Assembly (NCBI GenBank): GCA_021813875.1
Contig: JAKAJF010000058.1
Location: 1-5,856 of the forward strand
Source: a bacterium
GTDB taxonomy: Bacteria; Patescibacteriota; Patescibacteriia; Patescibacteriales; JAKAJF01
Direction of reading: 5' to 3'
Length of the DNA: 5,856 nt
Shown here in pieces: positions 1 to 5,856 of the stretch (within the stretch, counting starts at the first letter, position 1; every line of letters begins with the position of its first letter). The position numbers and the translations under genes are program-made. The notes below the pieces were generated by a model. That model was given only the letters and a program-made list of their open reading frames with translations. It did not search any database and was not told the origin of the DNA.

Positions 1-12
1 ATAAATTTTCTT

Positions 13-43
13 AAAAAAAATAAAAATCTGCTGGCGCAGACTT
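13..43 (-). terminator. Rho-independent terminator or attenuator at the end of the L10-like leader
   Basis: On the minus strand UCUGC (40-36), loop GCCA (35-32) and GCAGA (31-27) form a 5-bp stem that can extend with AAG (43-41) pairing into the first U residues. It is followed by UUUUUAUUUUUUUU (26-13). The stem is short, so efficiency may be modest, which suits a conditional terminator. The 5' half of the stem overlaps the sequence GUCUGCG (41-35), which is the perfect complement of the leader's 5' arm CGCAGAC (117-111), so the two structures exclude each other. It may also end read-through transcripts from mltG. Confidence 0.65.
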
Positions 44-126
44 ACAAAAATATCCTTCGGGAGGAAAATTTCCGTCTCGGCGGGAGATTAAGCTTTTTCA
101 AGCGCCCGCTGTCTGCGACTTTGATT
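13..126 (-). promoter_or_regulatory. Ribosomal protein L10 leader-like RNA (rplJ leader), cis-regulatory
   Basis: The transcript from the promoter at 160-133 contains AGACAGCGGGCGCUU, a GAAA tetraloop, then AAGCUUAAUCUCCCGCCGAGA (split here). This matches my memory of the conserved L10 leader: a purine-rich AGACAG entry, a stem, GCUUAAU, the closing strand, then GCCGAG. Helices that can be read are GCGGG (109-105) with CCCGC (84-80), and GCUU (103-100) with AAGC (95-92) closed by GAAA (99-96). The asymmetric UUAAUCU bulge (91-85) lies opposite C104. A small extra hairpin UCCU/AGGA (65-62 with 56-53) follows. In the known family, L10 in complex with L12 binds this RNA and represses its own operon. 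The regulated gene should be rplJ (then rplL) to the left of the window, which I cannot see. A covariance-model match is the missing proof. Confidence 0.72.
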
Positions 127-132
127 AGATTT

Positions 133-160
133 ATAATAACATAGATAAAAAATCTGTCAA
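133..160 (-). promoter_or_regulatory. Sigma70-type promoter with extended -10, reading out of the left edge
   Basis: Read on the minus strand, a perfect -35 box TTGACA (160-155) is followed by a 16-nt spacer and a -10 box TATTAT (138-133, 5 of 6 matches to TATAAT). TG at 141-140 is placed as an extended -10 element. Transcription would start near position 126 and run toward position 1. An alternative -10 (TATAAA, 135-130) would need a 19-nt spacer. It lies in AT-rich DNA immediately after mltG and directly before the L10-like leader, which is the expected position for a dedicated promoter of a ribosomal-protein operon. Confidence 0.75.
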
Positions 161-171
161 TATCGTCCCAC

Positions 172-1194
172 CTATTTCAAAAATTGGGCCTTGTTTCTTT
201 TATGTTCCTCAAAAGTCTTGCTGAAGACGGTCCGGCCGGTCTTATCGGTCAAAAAATAATTAAAATCCGTAAATTTCGGATAAATAGCGGCTTTGAGGGC
301 GTTCAGGCCGGGGTTAGAGATGGGCGTCGGGGGCAGGCCTGGATGTTTGTAAGAGTTATAAGGGGAATCGAGATCCAGATCCCTGGAGGTGTGCGAGGCC
401 ACGTTATCGTCCAAGACATAGCTCAAAGTGGCGTCGGATTGGAGCGCCTGGCCGGCCTCCAGCCTTTTCCAGAAGATGCCTGAAACTACGGCCATGTCCT
501 CAGGAGTCTTGACTTCCTTTTCGATCAAGGAGGCCATGGTCACGATCTCATAGACGCTCTTGTGCTGGGCGCTGATATCCTTCCTCATCTGGGGCGTCAG
601 CTTTTTCCCGAAATTATCCAGCATCTTGCCGACTATATCCTCCACCGTAGCGTCCTTGAAGACTCGGTAGGTGTCCGGGAATAAATAACCTTCAAGCCCG
701 GCCACGGCCGGCCTGTCGGCCAGAAAATCATATTTCTTGTTCCAGACCCGCGACGAGGACGGACCGACGGCTTTCAAAAAATCATCCGAATTGGCCCGGC
801 CTTGGGCCTCGAGATATCGGGCGATTTCCCGACTGTTCCAACCTTCGATGATCTTCACAGTATCCTCATTGCTCAAAGCCTCTCCCCGCACCAGGACTCC
901 GGCAGTCTCTTCGATATTCATCGAAGGACTGAGGGCATACTCGCCGGCCTGAAAACGCGATTCTATCCCTTTCTGCCAGACATAGACCTCAAAGAAAAAT
1001 TCGGACCGGATCAAGCCCGCCTTAGCCAATTTCTCTCCGATCTTCTTGATGCCTTCGCCCTTGGAAACGGTAAAATTGACCGTCCTTTTGTCGGCTCTGG
1101 CCGCCGGGATATAAACCTCCCCCGCATAAACCGCTCCCGAGATGAAGATGAGCGAAGCTATGATCAAGGAGAAACTTTTAATTGTTTTTACCAT
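172..1194 (-). CDS. mltG: Endolytic murein transglycosylase MltG (YceG-like)
   Basis: MltG is a membrane-anchored lytic transglycosylase that cleaves nascent peptidoglycan strands and is thought to end glycan polymerisation. This protein has 340 residues, about the family's usual length. A single hydrophobic segment at residues 8-29 after a short Lys-containing N-terminus fits an uncleaved anchor with the rest outside the membrane; the AVYA-GE sequence at 21-26 could also be read as a signal-peptidase site. A LysM-like region follows (about 38-105, VSKGEGIKKIGEKLAKAGLI). The catalytic YceG domain shows GLEGYLFPDTYRV (166-178), the catalytic Glu225 in ASLIEKEV, LQSDATLSYVL (251-261), SPYNSYKHPGLPPTPISNPG and a C-terminal TFEEHKRN motif. 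The ATG lies 2 bp after the pcm stop and has no Shine-Dalgarno, which suggests coupling. It is the last visible gene of the cluster. No separate terminator directly follows; the promoter for the next transcription unit starts 11 bp past its stop. Confidence 0.96.
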   Translation of the reverse strand: MVKTIKSFSLIIASLIFISGAVYAGEVYIPAARADKRTVNFTVSKGEGIKKIGEKLAKAGLIRSEFFFEVYVWQKGIESRFQAGEYALSPSMNIEETAGVLVRGEALSNEDTVKIIEGWNSREIARYLEAQGRANSDDFLKAVGPSSSRVWNKKYDFLADRPAVAGLEGYLFPDTYRVFKDATVEDIVGKMLDNFGKKLTPQMRKDISAQHKSVYEIVTMASLIEKEVKTPEDMAVVSGIFWKRLEAGQALQSDATLSYVLDDNVASHTSRDLDLDSPYNSYKHPGLPPTPISNPGLNALKAAIYPKFTDFNYFLTDKTGRTVFSKTFEEHKRNKAQFLK

Positions 1195-1196
1195 TG

Positions 1197-1817
1197 TTAT
1201 ATAAGAGGCACGAATAGGAAGCCGGGGAAAGATTCTTCTTCATATTCGTTCTCATTAGCTCTGTCGATGACCGCGATCTCCTGGCCCTGGCCCGGCTTTC
1301 CGACGGGAATGACCAGCCGGCCGGTGATCTTCAATTGGTCCAGAAGCGGCGCCGGGACTTGTTCGACGGCGGCGGATACCAATATTCTATCAAAGGGGCC
1401 GAATTCCGGCAAACCCTGCCGGCCATCACCTTCGAAAGTTTTGACGACTCCTTTCTTTAAGAAGTTATATTTGGAAATATTTTGGTCGCCGAATTCTTTC
1501 AGCGCCTTGAGACGCTCGATGCCGAAGACCGCTCCGCGCTCCCCGACTATCTCCGCGAGCAAGGCGGTCGTCCAGCCGGAACCGCTGCCGACGTCCAAGA
1601 CGGCATCGCCCTCGCGCGGACCGAGATTTTCGAGCATGAAGGCGACCGTCAAGGGCTGGGAGATGGTCTGACCCTCGCCGATCGGCAAGGGGAGGTTGAG
1701 TCCGGCCGCTCCCCTTTCCTCTTCTCGGACAAAATCTTCCCTTTTGATCTTCCGGAAGGCCTGGATGATCCTCGGAGTCTTCAGATATCCCTCTTCGATT
1801 AGCTGGTCGATCAACAT
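1197..1817 (-). CDS. pcm: Protein-L-isoaspartate O-methyltransferase
   Basis: This enzyme uses S-adenosylmethionine to methylate L-isoaspartyl residues in aged proteins, starting their repair. It is cytoplasmic. The length of 206 residues is close to that of the E. coli enzyme. The sequence shows the family signature LPIGEGQTISQP (residues 44-55), the glycine-rich SAM-binding motif I VLDVGSGSG (73-81) followed by WTTALLAEIVG, an acidic residue at Glu101 (GIERL) placed to contact the SAM ribose, GDG at 130-132, FDRILVSAAVEQVP (142-155), the LVIPVG strand (168-173) and the typical FVPLI ending. The ATG at 1817 is the first start available after an in-frame TAA a few codons upstream. Only a weak purine run (AAGATGGA) lies well upstream of it. 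It follows the second gpmI by 37 bp and ends 2 bp before mltG, so it appears to be part of the same transcript; its function is unrelated to glycolysis. Confidence 0.95.
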   Translation of the reverse strand: MLIDQLIEEGYLKTPRIIQAFRKIKREDFVREEERGAAGLNLPLPIGEGQTISQPLTVAFMLENLGPREGDAVLDVGSGSGWTTALLAEIVGERGAVFGIERLKALKEFGDQNISKYNFLKKGVVKTFEGDGRQGLPEFGPFDRILVSAAVEQVPAPLLDQLKITGRLVIPVGKPGQGQEIAVIDRANENEYEEESFPGFLFVPLI

Positions 1818-1854
1818 ACGAGAGGGATATTATCCATCTTTTATGAGCAAAGAA

Positions 1855-3453
1855 TTAAATCAGGCTCCTGCCGGTCATTTCCGGCGGCCGCTCCAGGCCC
1901 ATGAGATTCAAGATGGTCGGCGCGACATCGGATAATATGCCTTGGGGCTGGAGAAGGCTCAAGTCTCCGCTCAGGGCGTCGGCCCCGCCCAGGCGTCGGC
2001 CTTCGAATTCACGGCTGACCAGGATGAACGGCACGGGGTTGGCCGAATGTTCCTTGTCGATCATGCCCGTCTGCATATTGAAGATCTCTTCAGCGTTACC
2101 GTGGTCAGCCGTTATCATGATGCACCCGCCCTTGGCCAAGACGCCATTGACCAACCGATTCAGGCTTTTATCGATAGTTTCGGCGGCCTTGACGGTCGCC
2201 TTCAGGTTGCCGGTATGACCGACCATATCGGCGTTGGCGTAATTGATGAGCATAAAATCATATTTATCGCTCTCCAGCTCTTTCAGGAATTTATCGGTCA
2301 GCTCCACGGCCGACATCTCCGGCTTCAGATCATAACTGTCCACATGGGGCGAAGGCACCAATTCGTGATCTTCGCCTTCCGATTTGGCTTCGATGCCGCC
2401 GTTGAAGAAATAGGTGACGTGGGCGTACTTCTCGGTCTCGGCGATCCTCAATTGCTTCAAACCGGCCCCGGAAATGACTTCGCCCAAGGTATTTTTGATG
2501 TCTTCCGGAGGGAAAGCGATCTCGGCCGGGAGATCTTTCTCGTATTCGGTGAAACAAACGAAGAACAGATCTTTCAGGTACTCGGGGCGCTCAAATTTAT
2601 TGAAGCTCGGCAGGACGAAAGCTTTGGTCATCTCCCGGGCACGATCGGCCCTATAATTGAAGAAGATAACCGCGTCACCCTGGCCGATGATGCCGCCACG
2701 TCCGGAAGCATGATCCCCAATGATGGTGGGGACGAATTCCTCGTCGTAAATCTTTTTCTTATAGCTCTTCTCCAGAGCCTCAACCGGACTGGCTTCCTTA
2801 TTGCCCTTGTTCTCCACCATGGCCGCGTAAGCCTTTTCTATCCTGTCCCAATGGTTGTCGCGGTCCATGGCGTAGAAGCGTCCGGCCAGAGTAGCAATCT
2901 TGCCGATCCCATATTCGTTGGTGAACCGCTCGATATCTTTGACAAAGGTCAATCCGCTGTTATAAGGCGTGTCGCGTCCATCCAGAAACCCATGGATATA
3001 GACCTCTTCGATCTTCTCTTCCTTGGCCAGGGCGATCAAAGCCTGCAGATGCTCTATCGAAGCATGGACGCCGCCGTTCGAGATCAGTCCCATCAGATGC
3101 AAACGTGATTTATGCTTCTTGACATGTTCCAAGGCTCGCGACAGGACCTCATTCTTATAGAAGCTATTGTCACTGATGGCCTTGTTGATTCTCGGTAGAT
3201 CCTGATAAAGGATCCTCCCCAGGCCCAAATTAAGATGGCCGACTTCACTATTGCCGTTCTCTCCCCAAGGCAGGCCGACCGCCTCTCCGGAAGCTCTCAA
3301 GGTCATCGAAGGATATTTAGAGATCAGCTCCTTGATAAAAGGAGTTTCGGCCTGGGTCAGCGCGTTGCCGCTATAAGGCTGCATCACTCCCCACCCGTCC
3401 AGAACCACCAAGACAACGGGCCGTGGACGTTTAAGTTTTTTCACTAGATCCAT
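1855..3453 (-). CDS. gpmI: 2,3-bisphosphoglycerate-independent phosphoglycerate mutase, downstream copy of a tandem pair
   Basis: This is a second full-length phosphoglycerate mutase (532 residues) with the same two-domain layout and predicted reaction as its neighbour. Visible residues are Asp19 (VLDGWG), nucleophile Ser69 (GNSEVGHLNLG), His130 (SNGGVHAS), Arg160-Asp161 (LDGRD), Arg192 and Arg198 (GRFYAMDR), Arg268 and Arg271 (NYRADRA), Lys342 (ETEKYAHVTYFFNGG), Asp409 and His413 (ADMVGHTG), Asp450-His451 (ADHGN) and His469. Its active-site loop is closer to the family consensus than that of the upstream copy. Near the C-terminus it carries about 13 extra residues relative to that copy (around 486-505, containing GDLSLLQPQG) before the shared DVAPTIL...EMTG ending. 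By eye about half of the residues match the upstream copy over the first 110 aligned positions, so the duplication is old or one copy was acquired. The ATG lies 3 bp after the preceding stop with no obvious Shine-Dalgarno, suggesting coupled translation. A 37-bp gap separates it from pcm. Confidence 0.96.
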   Translation of the reverse strand: MDLVKKLKRPRPVVLVVLDGWGVMQPYSGNALTQAETPFIKELISKYPSMTLRASGEAVGLPWGENGNSEVGHLNLGLGRILYQDLPRINKAISDNSFYKNEVLSRALEHVKKHKSRLHLMGLISNGGVHASIEHLQALIALAKEEKIEEVYIHGFLDGRDTPYNSGLTFVKDIERFTNEYGIGKIATLAGRFYAMDRDNHWDRIEKAYAAMVENKGNKEASPVEALEKSYKKKIYDEEFVPTIIGDHASGRGGIIGQGDAVIFFNYRADRAREMTKAFVLPSFNKFERPEYLKDLFFVCFTEYEKDLPAEIAFPPEDIKNTLGEVISGAGLKQLRIAETEKYAHVTYFFNGGIEAKSEGEDHELVPSPHVDSYDLKPEMSAVELTDKFLKELESDKYDFMLINYANADMVGHTGNLKATVKAAETIDKSLNRLVNGVLAKGGCIMITADHGNAEEIFNMQTGMIDKEHSANPVPFILVSREFEGRRLGGADALSGDLSLLQPQGILSDVAPTILNLMGLERPPEMTGRSLI

Positions 3454-3456
3454 ATG

Positions 3457-5013
3457 TTATTTTTTGATTAAAGATTTACCCGTCATCTCCTTGGGCTTCT
3501 TCCGGCCCATCAGATCGAGGATGGTGGGAGCTATGTCCCCCAGGCATCCATCTTTTGATAATTTACTTTCCACCATCCGATCATTGATCAGTATGAACGG
3601 GACTTTATTGGTCGAATGCTGGGTATCGATCTCACCGGTCTCCAAATTTATCATCTCTTCGATATTGCCATGGTCGGCGGTAATTATGGCCGTCCCGCCC
3701 GCTTCCAGATATTTCTCCGTGATCTCCCGGACGAAACCGTCCGTATCGGAACAGCACCTGATTCCCGCCTCCAGGTTACCGGTATGGCCAACCATGTCGG
3801 GGGCGGCGAAATTCAGGACTGTGAAATCGAACTTCTTATTTCTTAAATTGCCAAGAACGGTCCTGACCAAGTCGCCCGAACTCATGTCCGGAGTCTCGTC
3901 ATAGGAGATGACGTCCGGAGACGGCAGGATGGTCCTGGTCTCTCCGGCGACCGGATCGGCATAACCGCCGTTGAAGAAATAGGTGACGTGGGCGTACTTC
4001 TCCGCTTCGGCGATATATAACTGCTTCAGATCAGCCAATTGCATGGGCAGAGTCTCACGCAAGTCCAGGCCGGGATAAGCGGACAGGATACTATCAAGAT
4101 CGGGTCCGAAATCGGTCATGGAGATGAAGCGGATATCTTTCAAGACTTTCTTTCTTCTAAACGAACCCGGATTCTTCCTGTTGAAATCCTTCTGTACGAA
4201 GACTTTGGTCAATTGCCTGGCCCGATCCGACCTTAGGTTGAAAAAGATGATGCTGTCCCCGTCCTCTATCCTGGGCGTCTCCTTGCCGTCCCTTTCAATC
4301 ACGTAGGGTTCGATGAATTCGTCAGACTTTCCGCTGTTGTAACTTTCGGTGATGGCCGCCTCGGCGCTTTCGGCCTGCCGTCCCGCCCCCGAGGTCAGGG
4401 CGTCATAAGCCGCCTCGTTCCTCTCCCACTTCTTCTTCCTGTCCATGGCATAGAACCTACCTATAATGGTGGAGATGACCTCTCTATCCTTGAAGCTTTT
4501 TTCCAGAGTATTGACCATCTTCAGAGCGGCGTACTTGGGAGAATCGCGGCCGTCCGTAAAGAGATGCAGGCAGACATCCTTTATGCCGTTGTTCCTGGCA
4601 AAGATGATCAGGGCCAGAATGTGGTCAGGATCGCTGTGGGGACTGGAACCGCTCGAAAGCATGCCCATGAGATGCAGCCGGGATTTGCGCTTCTTTACGT
4701 GCCGGATCGCGTCCAGGAAGGCGGGGTTCTTGAAAAAAGTACCATCATTGATGCTTTTGCTGATCCTGACGGCATCCTGCTCCACCACCCGGCCGGCTCC
4801 GATATTCATGTGGCCGGCCTCGCTATTTCCCACCTGTTTGGGAGGGAGGCCCACGTATCTGCCGGCGGCGGACAATTCGGTATATGGATATCTTTTAGCC
4901 AGGCTTTTTATATAATCGGTCTTCGCCAGACCGATGGCGTTACCCTTCTTTTCCTGAGAAATTCCCCAACCGTCCAGGATGACAAGAATCATTGGCAGAT
5001 TATTCTTATTCAT
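3457..5013 (-). CDS. gpmI: 2,3-bisphosphoglycerate-independent phosphoglycerate mutase, upstream copy of a tandem pair
   Basis: This Mn-dependent cytoplasmic enzyme interconverts 3- and 2-phosphoglycerate through a phosphoserine intermediate, directly before enolase. It has 518 residues, a normal length for the family (about 510-550), with an alkaline-phosphatase-like domain interrupted by a transferase domain (roughly residues 75-310). Visible residues by motif are: Asp14 (LDGWG), nucleophile Ser64 (GNSEAGHMNIG), His126, Arg156-Asp157 (TDGRD), Arg186 and Arg192 (GRFYAMDR), Arg261 and Arg264 (NLRSDRA), Lys339 (EAEKYAHVTYFFNGG), Asp406 and His410 (APDMVGHTG), Asp447-His448 (ADHGN) and His466. 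All expected ligands are therefore present. The loop carrying His126 is odd: SSGSSPHSDPDH replaces the usual SDGGVHSH-type sequence and is one residue longer than in the downstream copy. The start is the ATG overlapping the eno stop by 8 bp; it leaves 13 residues before Asp14, and no clear Shine-Dalgarno precedes it. The second gpmI begins 3 bp after its stop. It is probably an active mutase, but substrate specificity cannot be settled by reading alone. Confidence 0.96.
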   Translation of the reverse strand: MNKNNLPMILVILDGWGISQEKKGNAIGLAKTDYIKSLAKRYPYTELSAAGRYVGLPPKQVGNSEAGHMNIGAGRVVEQDAVRISKSINDGTFFKNPAFLDAIRHVKKRKSRLHLMGMLSSGSSPHSDPDHILALIIFARNNGIKDVCLHLFTDGRDSPKYAALKMVNTLEKSFKDREVISTIIGRFYAMDRKKKWERNEAAYDALTSGAGRQAESAEAAITESYNSGKSDEFIEPYVIERDGKETPRIEDGDSIIFFNLRSDRARQLTKVFVQKDFNRKNPGSFRRKKVLKDIRFISMTDFGPDLDSILSAYPGLDLRETLPMQLADLKQLYIAEAEKYAHVTYFFNGGYADPVAGETRTILPSPDVISYDETPDMSSGDLVRTVLGNLRNKKFDFTVLNFAAPDMVGHTGNLEAGIRCCSDTDGFVREITEKYLEAGGTAIITADHGNIEEMINLETGEIDTQHSTNKVPFILINDRMVESKLSKDGCLGDIAPTILDLMGRKKPKEMTGKSLIKK

Positions 5014-5856
5014 CTTTTTTTATCAAATCTTCAATTTCCATCAGACGGTTATACTTGGCCAGTCTCTCCCCTCTCGACAGGGAACCGGCCTTGATATAAT
5101 CAGCGCCCACGGCGACCGCCAGATCAGCGATGAAATCATCATTGGTCTCTCCGCTCCTATGGGAGACCATGGTTTTGTAATTATGTTTCTGGGCCAGCCT
5201 GACGCATTCGACCGTCTCGGTAAGCGTCCCCACCTGGTTCAATTTGATCAAGATGGCGTTGGCCGCCTTCTCCTTGAGGCCTTTGCGGAGGCGGTTGATA
5301 TTGGTGACAAACAGGTCGTCGCCGATAAGCATCATCTCTTTACCCAATTCCCGGGTCAGTTCCTGCCAACCTTCCCAGTCATCCTCGGCCAGCCCGTCCT
5401 CGATTGAGATGATCGGAAATTTCCTGAACCACTCATTATAGAGCCCGATCAGATTATCGGCGCTGAAATTGGCCCGGTCCAGACGGAAGATGTATTTTTT
5501 CGTCTCTTTATCATAAAGGCCAGAGGACCCGACGTCGATGCCGAGGCCGACATCTTCTCCGGGTCGGTAGCCGGCATTGATGATGGCCGCCATGATGAGC
5601 TCGATTGCCTGGATGCTCGAAAAAATATCCGGCGCGTAGCCGCCTTCGTTGCCGACATCAGTATCCAGGCCGGCCGTCTTAAGAACTCTTCCCAGTTCGT
5701 GGAAAATTTCCGCGCCCACCCTCACCTTCTCTTTGAAACTTGTTTCCTTGAGGGGCATGATCATAAATTCCTGGAAGTCCAGATTGGTGTCAGCGTGCTT
5801 GCCCCCGTTGAAGATATTGAAAGAGGGGGTGGGCAGGCTATATTTCTTGCCAAAAT
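5006..5856 (-). CDS. eno: Enolase (phosphopyruvate hydratase), 5'-truncated by the window edge
   Basis: Enolase reversibly dehydrates 2-phosphoglycerate to phosphoenolpyruvate in cytoplasmic glycolysis and gluconeogenesis. The open frame continues without a stop to the right edge. 282 residues are visible, and about 140-150 N-terminal residues are missing by comparison with a usual length near 430. The internal ATG at 5764 is not the true start, because conserved enolase sequence (LPTPSFNIFNGGKHAD) lies upstream of it. Numbering from the first complete codon at 5854, and matching family positions by eye, I see the active-site His20 (GGKHAD), Glu29 (DFQEF), Glu70 (GNEGGYAPD), metal ligands Asp107 (GIDVGSS), Glu152 (SIEDGL) and Asp179/180 (GDDLFVTN), catalytic Lys204 (LIKLNQVG), the SHRSGET loop around His232, and Lys255 (IKAGSLSRGERLAKYN). 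The TAA stop overlaps the start of the next gene (ATGAATAA, 8 bp), implying translational coupling to gpmI. The identification is secure; the promoter and N-terminus cannot be seen. Confidence 0.98.
   Translation of the reverse strand, partial: FGKKYSLPTPSFNIFNGGKHADTNLDFQEFMIMPLKETSFKEKVRVGAEIFHELGRVLKTAGLDTDVGNEGGYAPDIFSSIQAIELIMAAIINAGYRPGEDVGLGIDVGSSGLYDKETKKYIFRLDRANFSADNLIGLYNEWFRKFPIISIEDGLAEDDWEGWQELTRELGKEMMLIGDDLFVTNINRLRKGLKEKAANAILIKLNQVGTLTETVECVRLAQKHNYKTMVSHRSGETNDDFIADLAVAVGADYIKAGSLSRGERLAKYNRLMEIEDLIKKDE

Noticed and set aside
1..171. Possible tRNA or other structured housekeeping RNA in the left intergenic region
   Set aside because: I found no T-loop GTTCGA-type motif, acceptor stem or CCA on either strand. 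The structure is better explained by the L10-like leader and terminator.
802..1671. Plus-strand open frame (289 codons) across the mltG-pcm junction
   Set aside because: It spans two well-supported minus-strand genes in antisense, and its translation has no recognisable motif or plausible start context.
1825..1835. Short inverted repeat GGATATTATCC just upstream of pcm, considered as an operator or small terminator
   Set aside because: Arms of 5 bp around one central base are expected by chance in AT-rich gaps. As RNA it gives only a 4-bp stem, with no U-tract and no promoter elements nearby.
1942..3108. Long plus-strand open frame (388 codons) antisense to the downstream gpmI
   Set aside because: It lies wholly inside a gene whose minus-strand product has every catalytic motif of its family. 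The plus-strand translation shows no recognisable domain, so it is a shadow frame.
1855..5013. One of the two gpmI copies being a pseudogene or an assembly duplication
   Set aside because: Both frames are intact with all key residues, and the copies differ across nearly their full length, which a duplicated assembly segment would not.
4564..5407. Overlapping plus-strand frames opposite the upstream gpmI and eno
   Set aside because: They are antisense to conserved gpmI and eno coding sequence, with no domain signatures of their own.
5006..5764. Enolase starting at the internal ATG at 5764
   Set aside because: Upstream in-frame sequence to the window edge encodes conserved enolase residues including the active-site His and Glu, so the gene is longer and simply cut by the window.

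Overview
The window reads as one densely packed minus-strand gene cluster from a bacterium. In transcription order (right to left) it holds the 3' two thirds of enolase (eno), two tandem, diverged, cofactor-independent phosphoglycerate mutases (gpmI), a protein-L-isoaspartate methyltransferase (pcm) and an endolytic murein transglycosylase (mltG). The first 171 bases at the left edge contain no gene. They hold a sigma70-type promoter and what I read as a ribosomal-protein L10 leader ending in an attenuator-like terminator. The gene this leader would serve (rplJ expected) lies beyond position 1 and is not visible. The long plus-strand reading frames look like antisense shadows of these genes.

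Organism: the base composition looks close to balanced, junctions are very tight (8-bp overlap, then gaps of 3, 37 and 2 bp), and no visible start has a convincing Shine-Dalgarno sequence. The wording of several motifs (for example GSGSGWTTALLAEIVG in Pcm, and a GDLSLLQPQG insertion near the end of the second GpmI) recalls Candidate Phyla Radiation (Patescibacteria, Parcubacteria-like) genomes. This is an impression from memory, not a demonstrated placement.

How the genes work together: GpmI and enolase catalyse consecutive steps of lower glycolysis (3-phosphoglycerate to 2-phosphoglycerate to phosphoenolpyruvate), so co-transcription makes metabolic sense. Two complete gpmI genes side by side is the unusual part. 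Both keep every catalytic and metal-binding residue I can check, so neither looks like a pseudogene. Pcm (damaged-protein repair) and MltG (termination of glycan strands at the membrane) appear to be housekeeping passengers on the same transcript.

I see no defence system, mobile element, CRISPR array, tRNA or rRNA. The most rewarding non-coding signal is the L10-leader-like RNA at positions 13-126. Its 5' arm (117-111) can pair perfectly over 7 bp with the strand that would otherwise form the 5' half of the terminator, which is the layout of a transcription-attenuation switch.
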